The notes under the pieces: model-generated | Seen by the model: the letters and a program-made list of their open reading frames with translations, nothing else | What the model was told of the DNA's origin: nothing | Database searches by the model: none | Translations under genes and position numbers: made by a program | NCBI RefSeq assembly: GCF_900101265.1 | Contig: NZ_FMZS01000020.1 | Location: forward strand, 1 to 64,000 | Length of the DNA stretch: 64,000 bases | From: Massilia sp. PDC64 | GTDB lineage: Bacteria > Pseudomonadota > Gammaproteobacteria > Burkholderiales > Burkholderiaceae_D | Direction of reading: 5' to 3' | In this document: positions 8,435-15,638 of the stretch, piece by piece | How positions within the stretch are numbered: position 1 is the stretch's first letter | How the letters are laid out: every line of letters begins with the position of its first letter

Positions 8435-9559
8435 TTAGTCGTCCAGCGATTGCAGGATCGGCTGCAGCATCGCCGCACCCAGCGCCGCGCTGCGGGCACC
8501 GTTCCAGCCGACGTACGGATCGGGCAGGTTGGCGTTGTCCTTGAACGGCATCTCCAGCGTGAGCGACAGGCATTTGAAGGTGTGGCCGATGTACTTCGAC
8601 GCGAGGGTCAGCAGTTCCTCGTTGTACTTGCTCGCGGCATAGCCGTAGACGTTCTGGAAGTCGGGGCTCGCGGCCATGTAGCGCTCGATGAACGCGTTCT
8701 GGGCGGCCAGGCGCTCCGGCGTGAAATCTTCCAGCATCTCGCTGCCCGCCACGAAGTTGTACGGCAGCGCCTCGTCGCCGTGGATGTCGAAGAACATGTC
8801 GACGCCCGTCTCGTGGATCTTGTTCTTCACGCACAGCACTTCCGGGCTGCGTTCCAGCGACGGCGTCATCCACTCGCGGTTCAGGTTGGCGCCAGCGGCA
8901 TTCGTGCGCAGATTGCCCCGCACGGAGCCGTCCGGATTCATGTTCGGCACGATGTAGAACACGGCGCGCTGCAGCAGCTTGCGCGAGATCGGGTTCGAAT
9001 TGTCGAGCAGCGCATCCATCATCCCTTCGACGAACCACTCGGCCATCGTCTCGCCCGGGTGCTGGCGCGCGATCACCCAGATCTTCTTCTCGGCCTGCGG
9101 ATTGCCGATCACGACGAGGTTCATGTCGCGGCCGTCGACGGTCGTGCCGATGTCGTGCACGCGCGCGATCGGGTTTTCCGCCACTTCACCGAGCAGGCGC
9201 AGGTGGCGCTCCCAGGTGTAGGGCTCGAAATAGGCGTAGTAAATGCTGTCCAGCTCGGGGGTGTGGTTGACGGTCATGACCTGGCCGTCGAAGGAAGTCG
9301 GAACCCGGAACCAGTTCTCGGTGTCGTAGCTGGCCGCCACCTGGTAGCCCTCGAAACCCTTCGGATACGTCGCCTGGCCCGCATTCAGGAAGCGGATCGT
9401 GCAGGCCTGGCCGCGCGCGCCCTGCAGGCGGAAGTGGAACCACTGGTGGATGTCGGCGTGGGAATCCTTGCGCAGCTTGAGGTCGATCTGGCGCGGGTCG
9501 GTGGCCTGGACGACGTCGATCGCACCGGAATCGAACAGCTGGCTGATCTTGATGGGCAT
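8435..9559 (-). CDS. M14-family zinc carboxypeptidase (cytosolic carboxypeptidase type)
   Basis: The 374-residue protein has the two zinc-binding signatures of M14 peptidases. RQHPGETMAEW (HxxE) is near residue 165 and DIHGDEALPYN lies further downstream, both behind an N-terminal beta-rich domain of about 120 residues. That arrangement is typical of the cytosolic carboxypeptidase (M14B, CCP-like) branch, which removes C-terminal amino acids from peptides or proteins. No signal peptide is present. The ATG at 9559 (MPIKISQLF) is chosen because GAGGA lies just upstream and the protein starts with a conserved-looking strand. It lies 12 bp upstream of the CYTH gene and probably heads that three-gene operon. 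Confidence 0.87.
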   Translation of the reverse strand: MPIKISQLFDSGAIDVVQATDPRQIDLKLRKDSHADIHQWFHFRLQGARGQACTIRFLNAGQATYPKGFEGYQVAASYDTENWFRVPTSFDGQVMTVNHTPELDSIYYAYFEPYTWERHLRLLGEVAENPIARVHDIGTTVDGRDMNLVVIGNPQAEKKIWVIARQHPGETMAEWFVEGMMDALLDNSNPISRKLLQRAVFYIVPNMNPDGSVRGNLRTNAAGANLNREWMTPSLERSPEVLCVKNKIHETGVDMFFDIHGDEALPYNFVAGSEMLEDFTPERLAAQNAFIERYMAASPDFQNVYGYAASKYNEELLTLASKYIGHTFKCLSLTLEMPFKDNANLPDPYVGWNGARSAALGAAMLQPILQSLDD

Positions 9560-9644
9560 GGGCGGGTTCCTCGAAAAACGGTCAAAGACCGCATGATAGC
9601 CGAGCCCACGCCCGCCGGCCATGTTTGGCCGGCAGACAGGTTTT

Positions 9645-10046
9645 TTACGCGTCGAGGTCGATCAGGTCCTTGCTGTAGGCCAGCATGATCTGGCGCATCA
9701 GCTCGACGTTGCTGCGGTCGAGGACGACGGTCAGGTCCGGTTTGCGGTCGAGGTTGTACGTCATGCTGATCTTGCCCGGCAAGACCTTGCACTGGACGGT
9801 GAACGCACGCGGGATATTCGGGTGGTCCCAGTCCCACTGGGTGATCTGCGGGCCGGGCGGCGGTGGCTGCAGGTTCGGATCCTGGTTGACCGGCAGGTGC
9901 TTGAGGAGCCAGAACACGATCGATGCCGGCACGAAGACGGCGACGTCGCTCGCGCCGTGTGCGGAGAACTTGGTCAACAACAGGTTGCCGACCCGGTCGC
10001 ACGACATGGACATGCTCTTGACTTGACGGATGACCGCTGATTTCAC
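9645..10046 (-). CDS. Conserved protein of unknown function (133 aa)
   Basis: I do not recognise the family. The 133-residue protein has no signal peptide. It has a central hydrophobic stretch (VFVPASIVFWLLKHLP), a proline-rich loop (NLQPPPPGPQ), and a beta-rich C-terminus that ends in a helix (MRQIMLAYSKDLIDLDA). Codon use matches the neighbours, which supports a real gene. The GTG at 10046 has AGGA seven bases upstream; a start at the internal Met 12 is possible. It is separated from the carboxypeptidase gene by 85 bp and may be monocistronic. Confidence 0.7.
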   Translation of the reverse strand: MKSAVIRQVKSMSMSCDRVGNLLLTKFSAHGASDVAVFVPASIVFWLLKHLPVNQDPNLQPPPPGPQITQWDWDHPNIPRAFTVQCKVLPGKISMTYNLDRKPDLTVVLDRSNVELMRQIMLAYSKDLIDLDA

Positions 10047-10124
10047 GACGAATTCCTATGGGCTAAGTGGTTGAAAGCCCGAGGATTCTACCCCATCCTA
10101 TTTCAGAATTGTGTTAAAGAAATG

Positions 10125-10150
10125 CAAAACGGGGAGCCTGCGCCCCCCGT
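10125..10150 (-). terminator. Candidate terminator of the KGG stress-protein gene
   Basis: On the minus strand ACGGGG and CCCCGT form a 6-bp stem around a GC-rich 10-nt loop, followed by TTTTG. It lies about 50 bp after the stop codon of the stress-protein gene. The T-run is short, so efficiency is uncertain. Confidence 0.5.
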
Positions 10151-10201
10151 GTGGAATCCTTGGCAGAGGGACGGCGCCGCCACCGTCCCGCCTGCGCAAC
10201 A

Positions 10202-10444
10202 TTACTGCTTGTTGCCCTTGGACGAGCTGCGCGACGACGAGCCCGAAGCCGACTGGCGGTTGCCATGGCTCATGCTGCCTGCGCGACGAGCCTCTTCCGA
10301 GGTGAACTCGTGGGCGGTGCCCTTCTGGTGGGCGGCCTTGCCACCCTCGCTGGCGATCTGGCGCTGACGCTCCGGATCCATCGATGCGAAACCGCGGTTT
10401 TTGGTGCCGCCACTTTGTTTGTTGCCCTGATTGCTGGATGCCAT
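10202..10444 (-). CDS. KGG-repeat stress protein (YciG/con-10-like)
   Basis: The 80-residue, very hydrophilic protein contains FASMDPERQRQIASEGGKAAHQKGTAHEF and then FTSEEARRAGSMSHG. This is the KGG-type repeat seen in YciG and fungal conidiation-10-like stress proteins. These small, mostly disordered proteins accumulate under general or stationary-phase stress; the biochemical function is unknown. GAGAGAA precedes the ATG at 10444. It is divergent from another disordered protein, and both promoters share the same architecture (GTCCTACA, 19 bp, TATA-box), so the pair is probably co-regulated. Confidence 0.85.
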   Translation of the reverse strand: MASSNQGNKQSGGTKNRGFASMDPERQRQIASEGGKAAHQKGTAHEFTSEEARRAGSMSHGNRQSASGSSSRSSSKGNKQ

Positions 10445-10562
10445 GATGTTCTCTCCTCGTTGCAGTTGAAACCGCCGCGTCCTGCGGCAGGCCTGCCGAT
10501 GCTGTCGGATGCACCGTTGAGCGCTCGGTCGGAAGACATGTTAGGCATGCCGATTAGATGAG

Positions 10563-10595
10563 ACTATAGGAGCATTTCAGATGACTTTGTAGGAC
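10563..10595 (-). promoter_or_regulatory. Promoter of the KGG stress-protein gene (GTCCTACA-N19-TATAGT)
   Basis: Read on the minus strand, GTCCTACA (10595-10588) is followed by exactly 19 bases and then TATAGT (10568-10563), with CC immediately before the -10 element. There is no TTGACA-like -35 box; GTCCTACA sits in its place. The divergent promoter at 10660 has the same plan. Confidence 0.6.
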
Positions 10596-10659
10596 AATGT
10601 GACACAGAAAATTCACTCTCGAAACACTACTTCCGGTCGTAAATAACTCGTCGGTAATC

Positions 10660-10692
10660 GTCCTACATATACCCGCAACGTCTTCCTATACT
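10660..10692 (+). promoter_or_regulatory. Promoter of the disordered-protein gene (GTCCTACA-N19-TATACT)
   Basis: GTCCTACA at 10660-10667 is followed by 19 bases and TATACT at 10687-10692, again with CC before the -10 box. The match to the divergent promoter in element, spacing and flanking CC suggests one regulator or alternative sigma factor for both genes. The rest of the 300-bp intergenic region (10445-10745) shows no further gene. Confidence 0.6.
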
Positions 10693-10745
10693 GAAGTCTC
10701 CCCTGGACGCGCATCATCTCAGTTCCAGATCGAAAGGAGACGACC

Positions 10746-11729
10746 ATGGACGCGAACCAACGCAGCGAAGCGAACAACCAGACGAACAACGGCGCCAACG
10801 AAAAATGGACGCCCGGGTCCGAGGGCGCCAGCGCCGACCGCGGCCAGCCGCTCGACCACACTTATCCGCAAGGCACCGGCGTACAGCAGCAGGGCAACCA
10901 GCAGCGCGACATCATGGGCACCCAGCAGAGCGGTGCCGGCCCCGGTGCCGCCCCGGGCGGCATGGGCGGCCGCGCCACCGGCGACGATGCCGGCATCCCG
11001 GGCGGCTCGATGGAAACCCAGATCAACGGCGGCTCCGGACCCGTGCAGGGCATCACGGACAGCCACCAGCGCCAGATGGAACAGAAGTCCGGCGCCTACG
11101 GATTATTGGAACAGCCCGTCGGACACCGTCCGAAAGACTCGGGTGTGAATCTGAACCAGCAACGGGATATGCACCGGGACGTCGTGCGCGGCAACCTGCC
11201 GTCGCAAAGCGCGGCGCAACCCGACCTGCAAGGCGGTTCGCTGTCCGACTCGCGCGGCAACCTGCAGGCCTCCACGCACACGCATGGCGGCGGCATGCAC
11301 GGCCCGCGCAGCGAACTGCCGTCGCAGCCGCCGGGCGGCTCGATGGGCAACCGCCAGTCCGCGTCGGGCGCATCGGGCTCGACGCAGGGCGGCGGCATGC
11401 CGGGCCCGGGCGCCGCGGGCGGCCATGAAGCCCAGCGCGGCAACACGCAGCTGGACGTGGCCGGCTCGCGCTCGATGTCCAACCAGAATTCGGACGTGGG
11501 CGGCGTGCACCAGTCGAACGACGTGGCCGGCGGCCTGCCCCGCTCGCCGGGCAACACGGGTGCATCCAGCACGGACCGGCAGGGCTCGCAGACCGGTTCC
11601 CACAACGGTCCGCCCGTGCACGAGTCGAACGATGCCTCCGGCGGCTACCCGCGCAGCCCCGGCTTCGCCAACAAGCTACACGGCGACGACAACATGGACG
11701 ACGATACCGGCTTCAAGCGCAAGCCCTGA
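10746..11729 (+). CDS. Glycine/serine/glutamine-rich disordered (hydrophilin-like) protein
   Basis: The 327-residue protein has almost no hydrophobic core residues and is dominated by G, S, Q, N, D and P, with no signal peptide or membrane segment. It therefore should be intrinsically disordered and soluble. Near the C-terminus a unit of about 14 residues is repeated, in the form VH-Q/E-SND-x-x-GG-L/Y-PRSPG, once around residue 255 and again around residue 295. The protein ends in an acidic then basic tail (DDNMDDDTGFKRKP). AAAGGAGA precedes the ATG. Such hydrophilins are associated with desiccation or osmotic stress. Its divergent partner is a KGG stress protein with a matching promoter. Function is inferred from composition only. 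Confidence 0.8.
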   Translation: MDANQRSEANNQTNNGANEKWTPGSEGASADRGQPLDHTYPQGTGVQQQGNQQRDIMGTQQSGAGPGAAPGGMGGRATGDDAGIPGGSMETQINGGSGPVQGITDSHQRQMEQKSGAYGLLEQPVGHRPKDSGVNLNQQRDMHRDVVRGNLPSQSAAQPDLQGGSLSDSRGNLQASTHTHGGGMHGPRSELPSQPPGGSMGNRQSASGASGSTQGGGMPGPGAAGGHEAQRGNTQLDVAGSRSMSNQNSDVGGVHQSNDVAGGLPRSPGNTGASSTDRQGSQTGSHNGPPVHESNDASGGYPRSPGFANKLHGDDNMDDDTGFKRKP

Positions 11730-11780
11730 GGTGTTCTTGATCCAGATTCAACTTCCGGACTAGTTCCGGAACCCGGCCAT

Positions 11781-11824
11781 TTCGCTCGCGGTCGAACCTG
11801 TCAATTTGCCAGACCGCGAGCGAA
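11781..11824. repeat. Perfect 13-bp inverted repeat upstream of the glycosyltransferase operon
   Basis: TTCGCTCGCGGTC (11781-11793) and GACCGCGAGCGAA (11812-11824) are exact reverse complements separated by 18 nt. No T-run follows, so it is not a standard terminator; it may be a leader-RNA hairpin or an operator. A smaller dyad, TTCCGGA-CTAGT-TCCGGAA, lies just upstream at 11752-11770. The 174-bp gap 11730-11903 otherwise shows only a possible 29-codon leader frame starting at 11827. Confidence 0.65.
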
Positions 11825-11903
11825 GCATGCCAAACCAGAACGGGATTGCACTCGAGCTTAGTGCCGCCGACAGTGCCGCCGCCATGCGGGCAAGGGAGGC
11901 GCC

Positions 11904-12887
11904 ATGCGCCGCCTGAACGTGCTGACCTGGCACACGCATGGCAGCTACCTGTACTACCTGTCCCATGCGCCGCACGACTTCCACGTGCTGGTGAAACCGG
12001 GCCGCCCGCCCGGGTACGGCGGCCGCTGCGGCCCCTTCCCGTTCGGCCCGAACGTCCACGACCTGTCCGCCGACCAGGCGCGCACGCAGACATTCGACTG
12101 CATCCTGTTCCAGGAAGACCATCACTGGGAACGCGACCAGTACGAACTCCTCACGCCCGCCCAGCGCGCGCTGCCCCGCATCTACCTGGAGCACGACCCA
12201 CCTGGACTTCCCGCCGCCGACAGCGCCGATGACGCAAGCCGCCCGCGCTGGCCGACGGACGTGCGCCATCCGGTCGACGATCCCGCCGTGCTGCTCGTGC
12301 ACGTCACGCCGTTCAACGACCTGATGTGGGACAGCGGCCGCACGCCGACGCGCGTCATCGAGCACGGCGTCGCGGTGCCCGACGGGGTGCGCTGGCGCGG
12401 CGACGTCGAACGGGGCCTCGTGATCACGAACCACCTGGCGCGCCGCGGCCGGCGCATGGGCGCGGACCTGTTCGCCAGCCTGCGCACGACCCTGCCCCTC
12501 GACCTCGTGGGCATGGGCGCGACCGACCTGGGCGGGCTGGGCGAGGTCGACCATCCGCAACTGCCCGCGTTCGCCGCCGCCTACCGCTTCCTGTTCTCGC
12601 CGGTCCGCTACTCCAGCCTCAGCCTGTCCGTGATCGAGGCCATGACGATCGGCATGCCCATCGTCGCGCTGGCGACGGCCGAGATGGCGACCGTCATCGA
12701 GCACGGCATTTCCGGCTTCGCCGTGACCGACACGCACCAGCTCGCCGTCGCCATGCGCGCGCTGCTCGCCGATGCCGGCCTGGCGCGCAGCCTGGGCGAC
12801 GCGGCGCGCCAGCGGGCGCGCGAACGCTTCGCCATCGACCGCTTCAGCGCCGACTGGGATGCCGCACTGCGTGCCGTGACCAGCTGA
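11904..12887 (+). CDS. Glycosyltransferase (GT-B fold, group 1 type)
   Basis: The 327-residue protein has a C-terminal group-1 glycosyltransferase half, with SSLSLSVIEAMTIGMPIVALATAEMATVIEHGISGF. This carries the acidic residue and the nucleotide-sugar contact region of GT4-like enzymes. The N-terminal half (WHTHGSYLYYLSHAPHDFHVL) is short and divergent. It would transfer a sugar from a nucleotide donor to a surface glycan in the cytoplasm. It is the first gene of a five-gene run whose members overlap or are closely spaced (23 bp to the next). GGGAGGCGCC precedes the ATG. The exact sugar cannot be deduced. Confidence 0.82.
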   Translation: MRRLNVLTWHTHGSYLYYLSHAPHDFHVLVKPGRPPGYGGRCGPFPFGPNVHDLSADQARTQTFDCILFQEDHHWERDQYELLTPAQRALPRIYLEHDPPGLPAADSADDASRPRWPTDVRHPVDDPAVLLVHVTPFNDLMWDSGRTPTRVIEHGVAVPDGVRWRGDVERGLVITNHLARRGRRMGADLFASLRTTLPLDLVGMGATDLGGLGEVDHPQLPAFAAAYRFLFSPVRYSSLSLSVIEAMTIGMPIVALATAEMATVIEHGISGFAVTDTHQLAVAMRALLADAGLARSLGDAARQRARERFAIDRFSADWDAALRAVTS

Positions 12888-12910
12888 CAGGCCACCATGA
12901 AACTCGCGCC

Positions 12911-14233
12911 ATGAAACTCGACTATCAGCCGCGCGCCGCAGCCGCCCGTCCGGCCCACCCCGCGGGCCGGCGCCGCATCGCCCTCATCAGCGACCACGCG
13001 TCGCCGCTCGCGGCACCGGGCAGCATCGATTGCGGCGGCCAGAACGTCTACGTCGCGCACCTTGCGCGCGAGCTGGCGCTGGCCGGCCACCTCGTCGACG
13101 TCTTCACCCGCCGCGACGACGCGAAGCAGAAACAGCTCGTGCGCTGGCGCGAGAACCTGCGCGTCATCAACGTGCCGGCCGGACCGGCCCACTACGTGCC
13201 GAAGGAGCAGATGCTGCCGCACATCCCGTCGTTTTCCCGCTTCACCGCCCGCTTCGCCCGCCACCAGCCGGCCCCGTACGACATCGTGCACGCGAACTTC
13301 TTCATGTCGGGCATGGTCGCCCGCCACCTCAAGCAGGCGCTGGGCCTGCCGTTCGTGATCACCTTCCACGCGCTCGGCCGCGTGCGCCGCCTCGCCCAGG
13401 GCACGGCGGATGCGTTTCCGGCGGCGCGCACACGCATCGAAAGCGGCCTGATGCGGCACGCCGACCGCATCATCGCGGAATGCCAGCAGGACCGGCAGGA
13501 CATGGAGCGCCTGTACGGCGCCAGCGGCGAACGGATCGCGATCGCCCCGTGCGGGTTCGACCCCGACGAGCTGTGGCCCATGCCGCGCGACGAGGCCCGG
13601 GCGGCGCTCGCGCTGGACCCCGACCGCTTCACCGTGCTCCAGCTGGGCCGCATGGTGCCGCGCAAGGGCGTGGACACGGTGATCGAAGCCGTCGCGCTGC
13701 TGCGCGCCGCGTACGGCATCGACGCTGGGCTGCTCGTGGTGGGCGGCGACGCGCAGCCGGGCGGGCGCGACGGCGCGGAACTGGCACGGCTGCGCGCCCT
13801 CGCCCACACCCTGGGCATCGCCGACCATGTGCAGTTCGCGGGCCAGCAGCCGCGCGCGGCGCTGCGGGTCTGGTATGGCGCGGCGGACGTGTTCGCCACG
13901 ACGCCGTGGTACGAACCGTTCGGCATCACGCCCGTCGAGGCGATGGCCTGCGCCCGTCCCGTCGTCGGCGCCGAGGTGGGCGGCATCAAGAGCACCGTCG
14001 TCGACGGCACCACCGGCTTCCTCGTGCCGGCACGCGACCCGCACGCGCTGGCCGCGCACCTCGCCCGCCTGCAGCGCGATCCCGTGCTTGCGCGCGCCAT
14101 GGGCGAAGCGGGACTGCGCCGCGCGTACCGCCATTACACGTGGCGCACCGTCGCCCAGCAGGTCGCGGCCATCTATGCCGCCGTCCTCGCCGAAGCGCGC
14201 GCCCCCATCGCCGTCACCCAACCCCAGGAGTAA
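12911..14233 (+). CDS. Glycosyltransferase family 4
   Basis: The 440-residue protein shows the complete GT4 pattern. It has an N-terminal domain with DCGGQNVYVAHLARELALAGHLVDVFTRRDD, the linker with a QLGRMVPRKGVDTVIEA phosphate-binding region, and the EPFGITPVEAMACARPVV motif (E-x7-E) that binds the nucleotide sugar. It resembles the sucrose-phosphate-synthase-like branch of GT4 with the GGQNVYV loop. The start is placed at 12911. A near-identical ATGAAACTCG occurs 14 bp earlier at 12897 but opens only a five-codon frame (MKLAP, stop). The gene is followed after 2 bp by an SDR gene, so all are transcribed together. Confidence 0.87.
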   Translation: MKLDYQPRAAAARPAHPAGRRRIALISDHASPLAAPGSIDCGGQNVYVAHLARELALAGHLVDVFTRRDDAKQKQLVRWRENLRVINVPAGPAHYVPKEQMLPHIPSFSRFTARFARHQPAPYDIVHANFFMSGMVARHLKQALGLPFVITFHALGRVRRLAQGTADAFPAARTRIESGLMRHADRIIAECQQDRQDMERLYGASGERIAIAPCGFDPDELWPMPRDEARAALALDPDRFTVLQLGRMVPRKGVDTVIEAVALLRAAYGIDAGLLVVGGDAQPGGRDGAELARLRALAHTLGIADHVQFAGQQPRAALRVWYGAADVFATTPWYEPFGITPVEAMACARPVVGAEVGGIKSTVVDGTTGFLVPARDPHALAAHLARLQRDPVLARAMGEAGLRRAYRHYTWRTVAQQVAAIYAAVLAEARAPIAVTQPQE

Positions 14234-14235
14234 GC

Positions 14236-15048
14236 ATGGCCGACCTCAACGCATCCCCCTCCACTGCCGCGCAACCGACCGTGGATGCACCTCCCGATCC
14301 GGCCCCGGATCCGATCCGCTGGCAACGCCCCCTGCACGGCAAGGTCGCACTCGTCACCGGCGCCGCCAGCGGACTCGGTGCCGCACTGGCGGCCGTGCTG
14401 GCAGCGGAAGGATGCGACCTCGTGGCCGCCGATATCCGCGCCGACGCGCTGCAGATGGCCATGCCGGCGCTGCTCGGCCACGGCGTGCGCGCCAGCGCGC
14501 TGGCCCTGGACGTCGGCGACCCGGGCGCCGCGCGCGCCGCCATCGACCGCTGCGTCGCGACGATGGGCCGCATCGACATCCTCGTCAACAATGCGGGAAC
14601 GGACGTCACACTGCCCCTGTCCGACCTGTCCGAGCAGGACTGGCTGCGCGTCATCAACACGAACCTGAACGGGCCGTTCCTGCTAGCCAAGCACGCGGCG
14701 GCGCACATGCGCAGCCAGGGCGGGGGCGACATCGTCAACGTGGCGTCCACGGCGGCGAAGCGGGCCTGGCCGAACGCGAGCGCTTACCACGCCAGCAAAT
14801 GGGGACTGCTGGGACTGTCGCACGCGCTGCATGCCGAGCTGCGGCCGCACGGCATCCGCGTCACGGCCGTCGTCGCGGGCGGCATGCGCACGCCGTTCCT
14901 GCTCGACCGCTTCCCCGACCTCGATCCGACCCGGCTGCAGGATCCGGCCAGCGTCGCCCAAGCGATCCGGCATGCGCTGCTGCTGCCGCGCGAAAGCGTG
15001 ATCGCGGAACTGACCGTCCTGCCCATGCAGGAAACCTCCTGGCCCTGA
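14236..15048 (+). CDS. Short-chain dehydrogenase/reductase
   Basis: The 270-residue protein is a classical SDR. TGAASGLGAALA, near residue 40 after a proline-rich N-terminal extension, binds NAD(P). It also has NNAG, NVAST with the catalytic Ser, and YHASK with the catalytic Tyr and Lys. AGGAG precedes the ATG by 5 bp. It probably oxidises or reduces a sugar or sugar-nucleotide hydroxyl group, given its place between glycosyltransferase and sugar-phosphatase genes, but the substrate is unknown. Its stop codon overlaps the next start codon (TGATG). Confidence 0.88.
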   Translation: MADLNASPSTAAQPTVDAPPDPAPDPIRWQRPLHGKVALVTGAASGLGAALAAVLAAEGCDLVAADIRADALQMAMPALLGHGVRASALALDVGDPGAARAAIDRCVATMGRIDILVNNAGTDVTLPLSDLSEQDWLRVINTNLNGPFLLAKHAAAHMRSQGGGDIVNVASTAAKRAWPNASAYHASKWGLLGLSHALHAELRPHGIRVTAVVAGGMRTPFLLDRFPDLDPTRLQDPASVAQAIRHALLLPRESVIAELTVLPMQETSWP

Positions 15049-15638
15049 TGCTGTTTCCACATGAAAGCCGCGCTTTGAAAGCCATATTTCTCGACAAGGA
15101 CGGCACGCTCGTGCCCGACCTGCCCCACAACGTGGAGCCCGCCTGCATCACGCTGTGCCGCGGCGCCGGACCCGCGCTGCGCCTGCTGGTGCGGCTCGGC
15201 TACCGGCTGTTCGTCGTCACCAACCAGCCGGGCATCGCGTTCGGACGCTTCGCCGCGGCCGCGATGGACGTCGTCAGCGCCCGCCTGCGCGACCTGCTGC
15301 TGCGCGAACAGCTTGCGCTCGACGGCTTTTATTTCTGCCCGCACCATCCGGAAGGCACGGTCGCGCCCTGGTCGGTGGAATGCCATTGCCGCAAACCGCT
15401 GCCGGGCCTGCTGTTGAAGGCGGCGCACGAGCACGGCATCGACCTGCGCGCATCGTGGATGGTGGGCGACATCCTGCACGACGTCGAGGCCGGCAACCGG
15501 GCCGGCTGCCGCACCATCCTCATCGACAACGGCAACGAGACGGAATGGCGGCTCGGTCCCCGCCGCGTCCCGACGCGCATGGCCCCCGACCTGTACACGG
15601 CCGCCGTGCTGATCGCCAGCCATGGAGACGCGCCATGA
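15048..15638 (+). CDS. HAD-IIIA phosphatase, GmhB-like (heptose bisphosphate phosphatase type)
   Basis: The 196-residue protein has the HAD motif I FLDKDGTLV, motif II VVTNQ, and motif IV MVGDILHDVEAGNRAG. A zinc-type loop, CPHHPEG followed by CHCRKP, is characteristic of GmhB, the D-glycero-D-manno-heptose-1,7-bisphosphate 7-phosphatase. Together with the GT9 enzyme encoded next, this points to synthesis of an ADP- or GDP-heptose donor or a related sugar. The start at 15048 overlaps the SDR stop and the end overlaps the GT9 start by 4 bp. Heptose-pathway kinase and epimerase genes are not in the window. Confidence 0.87.
   Translation: MLFPHESRALKAIFLDKDGTLVPDLPHNVEPACITLCRGAGPALRLLVRLGYRLFVVTNQPGIAFGRFAAAAMDVVSARLRDLLLREQLALDGFYFCPHHPEGTVAPWSVECHCRKPLPGLLLKAAHEHGIDLRASWMVGDILHDVEAGNRAGCRTILIDNGNETEWRLGPRRVPTRMAPDLYTAAVLIASHGDAP

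Noticed and set aside
11736..11750. TTGATCCAGATTCAA upstream of the glycosyltransferase operon looked like an FNR box.
   Set aside because: The half-sites TTGA and TCAA are 7 bp apart instead of 6, so it does not fit the FNR consensus, unlike the exact box at 18855.
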